A stretch of 64,000 nt of DNA from assembly GCF_040712315.1 (NCBI RefSeq), contig NC_134024.1:4735158-4799157 (forward strand). Reading direction: 5' to 3'. Of this stretch, positions 1 to 13,320 are shown piece by piece. Positions within the stretch are counted from its first letter, which is position 1. Each line of letters begins with the position of its first letter. The position numbers and the translations under genes are program-made. This DNA is from Castanea sativa. Taxonomy: Eukaryota; Streptophyta; Magnoliopsida; Fagales; Fagaceae. The notes below the pieces were generated by a model that did not search any database, was not told the origin of the DNA, and saw only the letters and a list, made by a program, of their open reading frames with translations.

Positions 1-2199
1 ATTTGGCAACCTTAGGCAATTTGGCTGATGCTTTGAAGAATGATGTTGTTACAACTTTCGACGATTTACCTGATGATTTGAAGATTGAAATTCTCAGCAG
101 CTTACCCGCAAGGGTTCTTAGCACATTTACGCGTGTTTCTAAATCATGGCAGCGTTTGATCATCGATTTCTGCTATCCCAACATGGCGGCAAAGCTTACT
201 TATTCTGGACTAGTTTCATAGTTTGGTGAATGTGTTTTCTTTGAGGATTCTCTTATCAAAGAGAAGTTTGATGCTTGGTGCGGAAATCTCATGATGTCTA
301 ACCTTTTGATGCGAGAGTTGTTTGATATTTACAAAGGTTTGGTTTACCTTCCAATACAAGAGTTGCTTGATATTTGCAATGGTTTGGTTCTATTTTCGAT
401 AAAAAATACTAAAGGGCCGAATATATCTCAACCAACTTCAATCTTATGTCATTATGTTGTACTTAACCCTTTAACCAAACAATTTCATATTATGGCTAAG
501 CCTAATAATCCAAAAACAAGAGACAACTTTTATGCAGTATTGGCTTATGACCCTTCTAAATCATCTCACTATAAAATTGTTCATTTTCAAGGTTTTAATG
601 TGCTCGATATTTTTAATTCAAAGAGTAGAGATTGGATTAGTTTGACATATCAGCTCGAAGATCATGTTGTTAAGGCTTACTGGGAAAAACAAACGGTTTA
701 GTTTGAGGGAGCCTTATATAGATTATCTAGCTCAGGCCATTTGATTAGGTTTTTGGTTGATCAAGAAAGTTTTCAAGTTCAAGCAATTGAGCTCCCTAAA
801 TTTGTTACACCCAAAGAAAACATAAATAGACTAGATAAAAGACAGTTTTATGTGGGGAAAGAGTATTCTATCTTGAAGAACCATTTATTTCACTTGGATG
901 TGTAGGAGTAAGTAAGGGTCAAATTCATTTTACTCATTCTGATGAATCAAAATTTTGTATTTGGCTGCTTCAATGTCATTGTAGAGGGATTAACAATAAC
1001 TATGAATGGATGCTGAAGAACACAATCTGCTTCAAATGAACCCTTCAAAATATTGTCAACTAGTGGCTTTTCATCCATATGATGATACTAGTTTTCTTAG
1101 TAAGCGCAATACTGAATTGATTGTCAAGTACCATTTTGGGGACACACAAGTCAACGAATCGAGATTCTCTAAAACTAGTGTACCCAGTACATCTAGGTTT
1201 GTCTTTCCATTTCTGCATGCGATGTGAAGTTCCTTTCGTTTGAATGGATGTTGAATAAGGCACCACAGGTATCCCATCCCATTTTCATAATATTTTATTT
1301 TCATCTACTCTATGTTTGATTGTCTTTTTTAAGTTGATGATTGACTTTAACATATATTTCTAATTTGCATTTTCAATATATATATACTTGTGAAATCTAT
1401 TGCTAGCTAATGCTAATTAACTAACCAATTTTCAGAACTTGACTGAACAAATTTAGGGCTTATTTGAAATCCGCTTATTTTGTTGAAGTTGAAAACTTTT
1501 TGTTGAAAGTATTATAAATAAAGGTAAAATTTAACTGAAATAGTACAGTGAGATCTATGAATAGTACCAAAAAGTACAGTGAGACCTATGAATAGTAGTA
1601 AAAATAAGTTGAATAGTAAAATAATTAGTTTGAAGGCTTTGGAGTTTCGTCACTAAATTATGCCAAACAAATGTTGACCAATGAAAAATTATGCCACTTC
1701 TTGTTGAATTTTTTTAAACTCAACAAATTATATTTTTAATCTTTCAAAGGCCAAATTCCTATTGGTGACTCTACATGTCGTTTTTGTTTTAGTAAATACT
1801 TATCTTATGGTATAATAGTCAAGAATTATAATCATATTTACAATTTTACAATCAACTAATATTTTTATTTTGAATAGGTTTAAATCAGGAAATCCTTCAT
1901 CCAAATACCTTTTTTTTCCCTCTTCTATTAGTACTTAGTTTTGGTTTCAGTTTGTTTCTTCTTTCACTCAAATACTGCAGTAGAGCTAACATATATAATC
2001 ACATAATGATTTGTTGTTATTTTCTGCATCATAACAGTAATAAGTTTAGCATTAAACATCTAGTAACTCTTTTCTTCATCTTTTGTCTCTGGTGTAGGAA
2101 ACTTCTATCAGGAGAGCTGATACTTGTGGATTGTCCCTCCAAAAGGACCACCAAGCAATTTTACCATCAGACCATCATATAAAAGATTTTACTTCCTAG
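1..2199 (+). pseudogene. F-box protein pseudogene, 5' end cut by window
   Basis: The first translated segment has an F-box (LPDDLKIEILSSLPARVLS), followed by text typical of the F-box-associated region (HYVVLNPLTKQFH, then LVAFHPYDD, LIVKYHFGD). Intact members act as substrate adaptors of SCF ubiquitin ligases. The frame is broken: stops end at 221 and 701; a frameshift near 875 moves the reading from frame 3 to frame 2; another near 1030 moves it to frame 1; a further one near 1220 leads into VKFLSFEWMLNKAPQ. A plausible donor follows CCACAG at 1268. An acceptor at 2097 would add a short last exon to a TAG at 2199. The true start codon lies outside the window, because position 3 reads TTG. 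It is a pseudogene unless the assembly is wrong; the second exon is inferred. Confidence 0.8.
1269..2097 (+). other. Probable intron of the F-box pseudogene, with a dispersed repeat
   Basis: AT-rich sequence between a GT donor and an AG acceptor. It holds a repeat (about 1455-1640) that contains several copies of the phrase 'gtacagtgagacctatgaatag' in variant form. The same repeat occurs near 56825-57020, where it is bounded by TTTGGATACCGC and CCAAACACAC, so it is probably a short non-autonomous element. No coding sequence was seen. Confidence 0.4.
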
Positions 2200-5141
2200 T
2201 TTGACAGGATTTATTATTAGACTTATTGTTACTTGCTTAGTTGGATTTTATAGTGGGATTGTACTAGAAATACATGCTCTTTGATAATATCCAAGCTCTT
2301 TAATATGGTTATCTTTTTATAATTGAAATTGCATATTTTGTAATTGAAAAAGGTGAATAGGTGTTATTTTGGAATCGTGTTTTAATTGCAAGTTTTTTTT
2401 TTTGGTAGTGAAACATAAAATGTTTTGCAGTTAAGTCTTATAAATGGTGATAATATGTATGAAACCGTAAATTGTTTTATTTTATGGTATGAGCATATTA
2501 AACCAAGCTATGACCATTTATATACTTTGATAATTACAAAACAGATGCATGACGATCAATTGTTTTAGGAATGTTTTATGTATGAGAATCAATAGTTATA
2601 GGAATGTTCCTCCCCAAAATGTAGACTAGTATCTTTCTCTTCTACACAATTTAAACTATCTTCTCAAAAAAAAAAAAAAATACTAAGTGCAAAATAAATA
2701 AATATAATTACCTAGTAGATGATAATTAATGAGCAATATATCATAAATTATATAAAAAAAAAATCAACAATATATCATTAAAAAAAAATCGTTTTCATGA
2801 GAAAAGTGTTTATACATGTACTTAATCTTTTGAACATGGATATGGAAGGAATAGAAATAATACCATTACTAGATGCTCAAAACAACAGTTGCATGTGTGC
2901 ATTTGTTAGGGTCTACTGCAACTTGATCGATCAAGTTTCATTAAAGCTTGATTCATGCCTTGACTCCAGTTGACCAATCCAACCTTGAGTAAACTGAATT
3001 CTCAATGCCAAGTCATCACATAACCGATTCAAATAAATAAAGAAAGAAATTCTCTACTCATGAAATTATCGTACACACCTGGCTTCTACAAGATTTCATC
3101 TTTTTTTTTTTTTTTTGTTGAGAAAAACAAAAATTCATCTCTAGCTAATCAAATTGATGTAATTACCAACTTATCCAAAAAAAAGGATGTAATTACCCCA
3201 GCATTAATTGAACCCTAATTTTGTTTTTGAGGACACAATTGCCATGGTGTCAACTATTTTTTCAAACTTATGGGCACATGTAAATTAGAGACAGAAATTA
3301 ATGTCTATTTATAAAGTTAAGGATAGTTTATGATGGATTGAAATCCTTTAAAATTCTTAAGGTATTCTAATGTGTAAAATTCTTCTAATTTTAACCTTTC
3401 ATTTATAATAAAGTGTAAAGATTTTTCCATGTCATTAATCTATTAACAAATCCCTTAAAATAATGATTTTAAAAAACTACTCCCAACTACTCATAAATGA
3501 TAATATTGATTTATTATATACCTTAAAGAATACAATTTTTTTTTTCAAGTACATAATTATTAATTCTTGAGATTATCGATTCCTCAAAAGGTTTTAAGTG
3601 AAATGAAGACCCAACGTAAGGCACAAAGGAACTGCCCCCCATAGATCAGCACTTCGGCGTCTACCAAAGCTTCCTTTCCAACAAGCCATGTAACAGCCCC
3701 ATCACCCTTTCTGGCATAACCCAGTGAAGCCCAAACAAACAAAACACCAGCGATCATAGATGAGATGCATACTCACAACAACAACAACTCCATCACCCTC
3801 TTCGGCATAACCCAGTGAAGCCCAAACAAACAAAACAACAGTGAGCAGTGACCGTAGATAAGATGCAAACTCGCAATGAAAGAGCAAATGACCTACGTAC
3901 GTACGGACTCCCCCATGTCTCTTGCACATGCATGCAACACCACTCTACAATACAGATATTTCCAATGAAAATTATCCATTGTAAGAATCTCTTACCTCTG
4001 GCAGCTTTCCACGTGAAAAAAGCTACTTTGGTGGCAACCTTCACACATCAAATACTTTTCCAAAGAAACAAATTAATGTTAAGGGCCATTAGAAATATCT
4101 TCACCCTCAAGCCAACTCATCATGCATATACTACAAATTTGTAATATCTTTATGCTACTCATTGGGTGTAAAAGACAAGGGAATCCTCTACCCAATTTAT
4201 GTAATGAGTTGACTACGTACGAAAATAGAACCCTAAGCTCTGGGAAATGGCTCAATTGGCACACTAAAGTGTAATGAAATATGACATCCAAAATTATAAT
4301 CTATCAGTAGCATTCAAATATATTTCATATATAGACACTCAGGGGAAAAAAACCATTCAGGTAACAAGAATAAAGGGGAAAATTTGATAGATGAAGCAGC
4401 TATATTATCATGTTTGACAACAAAGTTGTGAAAAGTGGAGAAAATCACATAGAAGCTCACAATCATTAACCTTCCTACTCTATTATATATAAGCACCTGA
4501 GCAATGAGCATCCTCCCATATTCGTAGGTTCTGCCCTGTTGGATCAAGCAAGTCATTGATGATCTGTAAAGAAAGGTAACAGTAAAAAAAAAAAAAAAGG
4601 TAAAAATCATGAAGGCACAAAATCTTTTACTCCATTGATGTTGAGCCTTTGACTATAATTGATCTAATCAATAAAAATTCTACAGCCAATAGGATTTACA
4701 AACCACAAATTCTAGCATAGTAAAAATGATGACATTGATAAATTTAAATTACCAGTTTTTCCGAAAACTTAAACTCTTTGTTTAAGAACATTCCTTATTA
4801 GCGGAACTAAACTGTTCAATAAATTATAGAAAGCTAGCTCAAAGCAATTACAAACCAGTTTTTAGAACTTCACAATTCATCTTACTTTGGCAGCATGTAG
4901 TGTAGGACTTTACTACTTACCAAATTTACCACATAATAAATAGAAAACCTCATGAATTAAGAAGATATCTCTTTTACTCATGAAATTCCAAGTAATAAGT
5001 ACATAACAAAAGTTGATGGAAAAACCTTAATTGAATAAACTTTAAAGTTAGAGGATTGAAATGAACGAAAACAAAGTTAGAAGATTGAAATGAATTTTAA
5101 TAAAACATAGAAGGTGAATTTTGTATTTTAGTCTTTAGAAA
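2200..5141. other. Intergenic, no gene recognised
   Basis: AT-rich sequence with poly-A/T runs. It includes a direct duplication of about 92 bp: 3699-3790 and 3793-3882 share 'ggcataacccagtgaagccc' and following bases. The short reading frames that overlap this duplication in both strands resemble no known protein and carry no domain that I recognise. Confidence 0.5.
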
Positions 5142-7389
5142 TCTATGAGAGGTAATATATATATATATAAAACTGAAGTTTTAAAACTCCTACAATTTTT
5201 CACGTTAGCATAATATTAAAAAAAAAAATTTCTACATCAGCATAATATTAAAAAGAAATATATATGTTTTACCGATAAGCCTCTTTGCCTTTGCCTCTCA
5301 ATTCTCAAAACCCTAAAAGTCTAAAACCAACCGTTCTCTCTGCCTCTCTGTTCTCTCTATATCCCTGAGAGTCCACCATAGCCATCTCTCCCACCCATGA
5401 TTGAGCCTTTACCCATCATAGCCATCACAAAATCTCCAATGTCCCAGGCCCAGTTACGCAAGTGAGATGATCTTAATATCATGTATCTAATCTTTCCCTC
5501 TCTCTTTCTCTTTCTAAATATTTGGTTATTAATGTTCATTGGCTTTACTTCTTTTTGTTGATTCCTAGACTGAATTACTGTTGTTGCATAAGTAATATTT
5601 TGATTTTCTATTCAGTTCTTTTGCTAATACTGTTGTCGGGTATTGTTAGTTTTTTTTTTTTTTTGGATTTAATTTTGTGAATTCTTATCTGGGTTCATGT
5701 GGCTACCACTTAGAAAATTGATTTTAGTGTATAGTTTCTCTGTAGGCATTGATCTATGAGCCTTTTAATTCTAGATATAAATTCAAAATTCTTAAGGAAT
5801 TTTAAATTCTGATTCTTTGAGATTGTGTATTTGAAATTTTAGTGGAAACTGAGCTATGGGTTTGAATTTTTTATGCATTCATATGTTAAATATTGGGATT
5901 GGTATTGATGGTTTATATAGTAGAAAGGAGATTAAATGAATCACAATGGTCAGGGGGGGTTTGTGTATTGCGATTAGAGTTTGTGAATTTGGGTCTAATT
6001 TAAAAGTGGTCTTGGTCTTTGGTTCTGTCCAAACAGAAAAGATTTATTCCAGACAACATTAGTGATTGCCACTGCTGCATACGATTGATTTTTTAACTAC
6101 CAAGAATAATTTGTGCATCATGTATCTTCAAGTGCTTAATTGGGATCATATATAAAACTGTCTTTTTAATATATATATATATATATATATGAAGACTCCT
6201 GGGTATCATGGTCATAATTTCAAACCCATTGCTAAGGACAGCTTAGTGGTTCAACAGTCTCGGGTGAATGAGAGGAAAGTGGGAAAGCTTAAATCTTATT
6301 AAAAAACCCCACTGGATATAAATGGAAAAGACCTGATGAATCTAAAAAATGGAAATAGGCACACCACTGCAAGTTATGGTAATTCTAATCTTGATTTTCA
6401 ATCTACAAATTTTATTTGTTAGTTATGGTAAGGTTTGTGCAGTTCACACACTAAAACCTTATGAATGTCAACTTTGGTGTTTGTTTATATCTTGATTCTT
6501 TTACAAAAAGACCATTAACTTTTGGTTTAATATATTTTTTTCTTTTTACTTCCTACTACTTACAGTTTTTCTTGTGAGCTCTCACAAGAAATCCTACATT
6601 TTTTTTTCTTTTGTGTTTATACTATTAAAAAAAATATTATTGCATAAATTAATGTGGCCATTCTACAATGCTCTATGAGAGTCCACCACTTACCATTATT
6701 CCAATTTTCTAGGCTCCTCTAATTGCACCAAGAGAAGCCATTTTCAGCCAAAAATCTATCCCTTTCAAATTTATGGTTCAAAACTTTGGTAGACTAGACA
6801 ACTGGAAACTCCCCTTTTTTCTACAATATTTTAGATCCATACTTTAATCCTTTTTGTTAAATCAATTGTTTTGTTGTAATGCTTAAACAATTTATTTGAC
6901 CCATGGAAATTATGACTATTTATGTTTTCTATGTTGGTGTTTAGCTTTGCTTGAAGTTTCAAGAAAAGTTAATTTCAGAGATCTCTTAAGACAAGGCTTG
7001 CATCTGGAAGGTATAATTTTTCCTTTTCCTTCCAGTGGGATCTAAACATATTTATTTATATTAGTTTTGTTTACAAGTTTATGCTTTAAGGTAGAAGAAA
7101 GTGATGCACGTTCTAGAATGTTAATTTCACGTTCAAAACTTCGGTAGGCAAGAGGACTAGAAACTCTTTTATAATATTTTGTCTACAATATTTTAGATCC
7201 TTATTTGTCCTACTTTCCCCTATTGTGTTCTAATGCTTAACCACATTAAAATTTGATGGTTCTTTCCCTTGAAAGTTGTTTATTTTCAATCTTTAAAGCA
7301 AATATTTTTAGTAATCAACAAAGTGGCATAAGATAATGGGGTGGCGGATTTTTTATTGATATGAAAAAAAGTATAGAGAAATTGTCATA

Positions 7390-7955
7390 CACTACAACAA
7401 AATGTATTTTTAGTGACGAAATTTAGTGAGGAAATATTTTTCGTTGCTAAAAATACAGCTTTAGTGACGAAATATAAATTTCGTCGCTAATAATGAAAAA
7501 TATTATAACATTTAGCAACGAAAATCAATTTTCGTCGCTATTGTGATCTGAAAAATGGGTGCCAGCGAGAAAAACTTTGGCGCTAGCTTAATTGATCTAT
7601 AGTGACGGAATATTTCGTTACTAAAAGTTAAAATTTTTAGTGACGAAATATTTTGTCACTGTAGGTATTGCTGTGGATAATATTAGTAACGAAAATCCTT
7701 TCATCACTATAAGGAAGAACTAGCGACAAAAAATAATCATCGCTAAAAATATTCATAATTTTTCATTCCATTGTTTTAGTGACGAAATCATAATTCGTCA
7801 CTAAAAGTATGCTATAGCGACGAAATATTAATTTTATCTCTAAAAATCTTAACAAAATATAGGTTCTTTAGTGACGAAATTTAAGTTCGTCGCTAAAAAC
7901 ATTAAACTCCTTATACCATTAGCAAAGGAAATAAGTCGTCGCTAAAGACCTTCAT
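7390..7955 (+). mobile_element. CACTA-type terminus with inverted subterminal repeats
   Basis: Begins CACTACAACAAAATG, a CACTA (En/Spm) end. It continues with about 14 alternating copies of TTTAGTGACGAAAT and its inverse ATTTCGTCGCTAAA, with variants, over 560 bp. Such arrays are the transposase-binding subterminal repeats of plant CACTA elements. I found no matching right end (TTGTTGTAGTG) before the Helitron ends at 10818. It is therefore a lone end or a relic, possibly carried inside the Helitron. Confidence 0.65.
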
Positions 7956-8053
7956 ATATAAGTGCCCCTTACTTGTGCCCCTTCCCTATTTTTGTTCAAT
8001 CCTTAGCTCCCAACCCATACGAAGAAACCCATTTATGAAGAACCTAACCGTTC

Positions 8054-8210
8054 GCAGCGCTTGGGCTCACAGTGCCTGAGCTCATAGCGCCTGAGCTCAC
8101 GGCGCTTGAGCTCATGGCGCGTGGGCTTGCGTCACCAGGGCGAGCGGCGCGTGGGCTCGCGCTGCCAGGGTGCGCGACGCCTAGGTGGGCAATGCTAGGG
8201 CGCGCAACAA
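8054..8210. repeat. GC-rich degenerate minisatellite
   Basis: An unusually GC-rich island in AT-rich surroundings, built from variants of an ~18-bp unit with the core TGAGCTCAYRGCGC. The reading frame across it gives an Ala/Leu/Gly/Arg-rich repeat peptide without homology that I recognise, so I read it as repeat DNA and not as a gene. It follows directly after the CACTA-type subterminal array and may be internal to that element. Confidence 0.5.
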
Positions 8211-10815
8211 CTTATGTTTGTTTATTAAAAAGTGTATTTTCTTTCTTTCAAGAGATAGACTGAACTTTGGTGAGATACAGTTTTATTTAATTAAATTCCT
8301 AGAACCATTGTTCTCTGTCAGTTTTTTTTTACGAAGTTTGTCTACAAAACTTTCTACAAGTAAATTAATAGAGAGATTGAAAAATTGAATTGGAACTTAA
8401 GCAAACTTATCTGTCATTCCCATATTTGATAAAATTTTGGATTAGGAGCCTCATTAAAAATCTGAAAGGATTATCAAATAGTCATAATACAATTGTAGGA
8501 TAGTTTATGTACCTTAAATTTGGTTCTCTACAATCCATTTGTTTCTTTTATTGGGTACTGATCTTACGTTATGAGATTCTGAAAATTTTGATACTAGGAT
8601 TTTTTTTTAGGTTTCAATTTTAAGTAAAAGTTGAGTCTAATCTTGATGTCAAATATGTATTCTTGTATGATTAATTTTCTTTACTTTTAGATGAATTGCA
8701 TGAGGTTGATTAATAATCTTTCTCTAATTGTATGTCTTAAATAATTATATATATGATCAAAGTGTATTCTCAATTGGTATTGTGAGTAGTACTTTTTGCT
8801 TCCAATATGTTTCCCATGTTTTCTTTATTTCAGAATTTCTTTCTTTGATGGTTTCCAAGAAACACATGTCTCTTCTCACGAAAGCCTACAACAGGAAGTC
8901 TTCCCTACACAGATTCTAATATATACTTCTCTTTTATTTTTAAATTTTCTTTTTGGAATTTGTTTGCTCAATTAATCCAATTTATAACTCTCTTAACTCA
9001 TTATTATTCTCAACTTTATTCCCATCATCTACAGGGTTTTTGGTTTGAATTTGTTGTTGATTCAAACCCTATATGTAAATCAAAAGAAAATGCAAATTGT
9101 TTGATGAATTACATTAGTTTTTTGTTCTTTTTTCCACAATTTGATTTTGTACAATGTCCCTTTTTCAGGTTTAATAAATGGACATATATACTCAATGCTT
9201 ACTCAAATTTGCATATAAAAAAGGTATAATATACTCTCTTCTATTTTTGCATTGTCTCTTCGAGACCATGGGTTCTCCCAATGGCTACTCTATTTTATGA
9301 AATTAAGATAAAAAAAAACAGAAAAATAAGTTACATAATTATGACAACAACTAAAGAAAAGAAGCTATTGAAGATCAGTATTAAACTCAAGTTCTCACTT
9401 GAAGTGAAGCTGCAACCTACATTTAGAGTTCAAAATGCTTTATTGTGCACAAGGGCCTTAAGAATTGGATTTGTTAGGACTAAGGAGGGGTTATTTAAAA
9501 TATGATGATATGACCTTCTTGGCTAATTAGCATTAGCAAGAGGACTATTTTCTTCATATTCAGGTTGTAGCTTATCATGTAAAATTATGCATGATGGTCC
9601 CTTGTTAGGCTCACACCATGAAATTTCTATCCAAAAAACTGTATGTTTTAGTTTTACCTAAGAATGATATGATATTCTTTTTCATTTCCATCAAATTTGA
9701 TAATAGTTTTCCCTCTCATCATATCTTGAATCTCTAGGAGAATATATCTCTTTCCAATTTACAATAGATTATAATATGAAGATTTAGAGAATGTATAACA
9801 ACTCCTTTATTGCAGCTCATGAATTTTAAGGAGAAAGATGGTTTTTCATTTTGATTGGTGATGAACTGGACTAATTATACCACTCATCGGTGGCATGGAA
9901 TCTTTGAGGTTAGTTTTTACTTAGGAATATTTATTCTGTTTATTCTCTTTTTAACAAAAAGGAATATTACATTGTTGTTTCCCCTTTTTTGATTGAGAGA
10001 GTTTAGCTTAAGGATGTCTAACTTTTATTCCTTTGATAGTTAAGGTGAAAAGGGTTGCATTGGTGAGCTTCTTTTGTGTTTCTCTTGCCTTTCAAAGGGC
10101 ATGAGACTGAGGATGTATACTTTTATAATGCTTGGCCTACATGAGATGGAGTTTCTAATAATGAACAATTAGATGCTTGCAGTGCACACAAGATTGAGAC
10201 AGGGCTGATGAATAACATTATATGTAATAACATTATAACCTTAGTTCACCAAGTTCAAGGTCCTTAATGTTTTTCTTTTAATATGTTATTTATTTATTTA
10301 TTTGGATGTAGTTTATATAAAGATATATAAAGCATTCGTGTGTTTGCATGTTGTGCTCCCTTTCCACTATTTACTAATTGCACCATATATGACTTTTCAA
10401 ATTATACTCCTTAATGTGATTTGTTAAGCAACATTGATGATGACAAGAACAAGGAATAAAAAACCAAGATTTCGCAAACAGACTGAATAATAGAAGGGAT
10501 TATGTTAAAAAAAAAATGATAGAGACCTTAAATTTCATGAAAGAAAGGATGCCATTGATAATAGACATAGGATGCCTACCAGTTGTTTGAGGTTGTTAAC
10601 TAAAGGAACAAATAAGTTATACAAAGTTAGATGTTGTTTTTAACTTTGTACTTGGGTAGAACAAAGCAATTGAATTTCTCATGTTGGTATAGTGTTTTTA
10701 GAGATTTGAACTTCTATAAATACTCATGTATTATTTAACATTCTTAAAAATAAATAGATAGCACTATTTTAGAACTTAGTTATTAATTTTTTCGTGCATC
10801 GCACGGGTTAGTGAC

Positions 10816-10819
<4 letters not shown>

Positions 10820-10862
<43 letters not shown>

Positions 10863-10866
10863 TATA
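10820..10866. repeat. (TA)n(CA)n microsatellite
   Basis: Compound dinucleotide repeat immediately to the right of the Helitron end. The sequence from here to about 11150 is AT-rich with no gene seen. Confidence 0.85.
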
Positions 10867-11152
10867 TCATGACAACAAATATAACCAATCATTTTTTTTT
10901 TCTGTTTCAGGAAGTAGTTTGCATGATGTATAACCAATCATATTGCATAATCAAATCTGTGAAAGTAAGAAAATTTCAATTACATAGTCATTTTTCAATT
11001 TTATTATACTATTTTTTGTAAGATAAATGTTCATATTCTTACATGAATCCTTTTTGAGGACACAACGGAGCAATGCTATGCAAAGTCCTCTCCAGGTGGA
11101 TCATGTTTTTAGTTGTTCATTTAGAACCTCCATGCTATCAATACATCATAAA

Positions 11153-11531
11153 CTTACATGAAACTACTGTATTGCTCAAATTCCCTATATTGACGTTTCA
11201 ACAATACTTTTCTAAGTACAACCAAATCAGAATGACACATCAGTAAAGAAAGTAGTGCAGAACGATGTAACAGGATTATAAATTGTTTACTTACCACTTT
11301 TACTACATCATCTGAGTATATGTCTTTGTTTGTTCTCAGCTTCATTGAATTGTAATGTGTCCAAATTCCCATTTTAAGATTTAATACCAATAAAGTCCAG
11401 TGATAACCTTTTCTGTCCTTTGCACTTACTGATGTATTAATTGGGAACAACAAGAAACACACATCCTTGGACATATTTTCAACGACATCTATAATATGCT
11501 TTTGCTCACTGTTTTTCATTTTATTCCTAAC
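11153..11531 (-). pseudogene. Ulp1-type (C48) cysteine protease fragment, transposon-associated
   Basis: On the minus strand this reads through GYHWTLLVLNLKMGIWTHYN, the block around the catalytic His of SUMO/NEDD8-type Ulp1 proteases (HW..LV). The following HYNSM replaces the usual Asp-Ser with Asn-Ser. Only the His block is present; no Cys block was seen. A splice donor GTAAGT follows the exon at about 11294 on the minus strand. Proteases of this type are often carried by plant Mutator- and CACTA-type elements. The 5' side is cut by the hAT insertion at 11532, so the first residues of the open frame are really hAT end sequence. A continuation of the broken frame may lie to the right of 16882. 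Confidence 0.65.
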
Positions 11532-12984
11532 TAGGACTGAGCAAGGGACCTGGCCCACCCAAAAATCCGACCGACATGACCCGACAGGTTATGGGCGGGT
11601 CTGAGAATATTCGGGTCGGGTTTTGGGTGTTAATTTTGGGTTATTTTTAGGTTTGGGTTGGTGTTGGGTTGGCATCGGGTCATATAAATATGTTACTTTT
11701 GAACCTTTTTTTTTTTTGTTGAAAAAAACCCTACTCTTTGTCGGTCTCTCTCTGCCTCCCTCAGTTACTCTCCCAAGTCTCAATCTCACAAAACATCACA
11801 GTCGGCTCTTTGTTGTTCTATCTCTACGTGTGTAAGTCATCTTTCTATTTGTTAATTTAGTTGGGTTTTTAATACTTTTAGGTTTTGGGTTTTATTCTAT
11901 GTGAATATCGTGTTTGGGTTTGATTTTCTTATGCTTTGTGATGTGGGTTTGGCTTGAAGCGAACTCATATGCAGTAAAACTAGTTTGATTTTCTTGTGTT
12001 TTGTGATGCGGGTTTGCCTTTGATAATTGTTTTTTTTTAGGGTTTTTCTTGGTTCACATTGGTTTTTAACTTGTCTATAGACTATTGTGTTTATTTTCTT
12101 TGATTTAGCGTTCTTTGTTGTGTGCTTGATGTTATGTGCTGACATTGGTTTGTTATTGGTTGCATTTTGTACAATCAGCTTTGAATATAATTTAGTTCAT
12201 GTATTTGTTTAGACATATTTTATCAGAGTTTTTTGGTTGGTGGCATTAAATCATTTGTGAGCACAAGTTGAACAGGCCATATGCCCTTTTTTCTTGTATT
12301 TTCAGTTCTTTTTCTGCCCCTACTCTATACTTGTAGTTCAAAATTTTTCTTATTTAGTATACCTTTGGTGTATACATGAAATAATTGTTCCTCTGTATTT
12401 GAGGGAGTTATATTAGCAAGAAAAGCACTTGATGGATTTTTCTCATTTAGTTTTAATTTTGTGGTAGTTGTTCTGCTTGTGATATTTGGATATTAGTTGA
12501 AATTAATTTTTTGAATTCAATTAATAGTTTTGCTGTGAGAGGAATCCCTTTAAACATTGTATGCTTTGAAATTGCAAACTGCCTTTGCTTGTGGAATGCA
12601 TGTCTAACAAACTGCCCTGGTTCATTTGTTTTTTTTTAACGATGCAAGGTATAGTTTCAATGTGGTTTTGCATTGGAAACTATGTTTTAAGTTTGGAAGT
12701 ATATGCATGCTATTTGGATGTCTAAGATGCTTCTATTCGATTTTTTATTTTTTTAGTATTAGATGTCTAAGTTGAGAAAGTATATCAAGACAATACATTC
12801 ACAGCTAAGGATTCAATACATTTTTGTCTTGTTCACTCTTTTATTTATAGGCAGCATTTACCTCATCCATTAAAGGTTGATATTTCCTGTCACGTTAATT
12901 ATCATGTCTTTTTATGCATGTTAGAGAAACCTCTACCTATAATGTTTTTGTGAACTAATTCTTAGTTCCAAAATGTGATTCCAG

Positions 12985-13106
12985 AAGCGTTTTTAAGTTG
13001 GATGTACTTGGCCGGGAGATTCTAGGCATTGCATTCCCTACTACCCTTGCTGTAGTTGTTGATCCCATTGCTTCTCTGATTGATACAACATTCACTGGTC
13101 ATATTG
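12985..13106 (+). pseudogene. Captured exon of a MATE transporter (DTX42/FRD3-like)
   Basis: Bounded by an AG acceptor (GATTCCAG) and a GT donor (GTATGT), this exon reads VFKLDVLGREILGIAFP and continues with DPIASLIDTTFTGHIG. That is the start of the first transmembrane region in plant MATE efflux proteins of the DETOXIFICATION 42-45 / FRD3 group, which move citrate or similar compounds. Only this one exon is present, inside the hAT element and about 215 bp upstream of the transposase ATG on the same strand. It is therefore a captured fragment and not a transporter gene. The exact family member is uncertain. Confidence 0.75.
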
Positions 13107-13320
13107 GTATGTCTCATGTAAAATATTCTATCTGTTTTTAGAGTATATAGCTTCTTTATTGTCTTTTTTTTTTTCATTATTATATCTGCATGGTGATAAA
13201 CAGAACATACTAGTAAAGTTGTACAACATTGGACAACTTTAGTATAATTTTTAGTAGTTTCTTTAATAGTTTTTTGAATGCATTGTTTAATGGTTGATTT
13301 GTTTTGTGTGGTACTAGGTC

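Larger units (their letters stand above)
5142..10818 (+). mobile_element. Probable non-autonomous Helitron
   Basis: The right end shows the classic Helitron terminus: a hairpin CGTGC-ATC-GCACG near 10791-10803, then a short spacer and CTAG at 10815-10818, followed by T. The left end begins TC at 5142 after an A, and leads into TATATATAAAACTGAAGTTTT and then CACGTTAGC, a 5' style common in plant Helitrons. Insertion between A and T with no target duplication fits the family. No Rep/helicase gene was seen in the ~5.7 kb, so it would depend on another copy. The left boundary is less secure than the right. A UTR-like stretch at about 5280-5360 may be acquired host sequence. Confidence 0.6.

Noticed and set aside
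8072..8388. Open frames over the GC-rich stretch as genes
   Set aside because: The translation is a degenerate Ala/Leu/Gly/Arg repeat produced by a minisatellite, with no domain.
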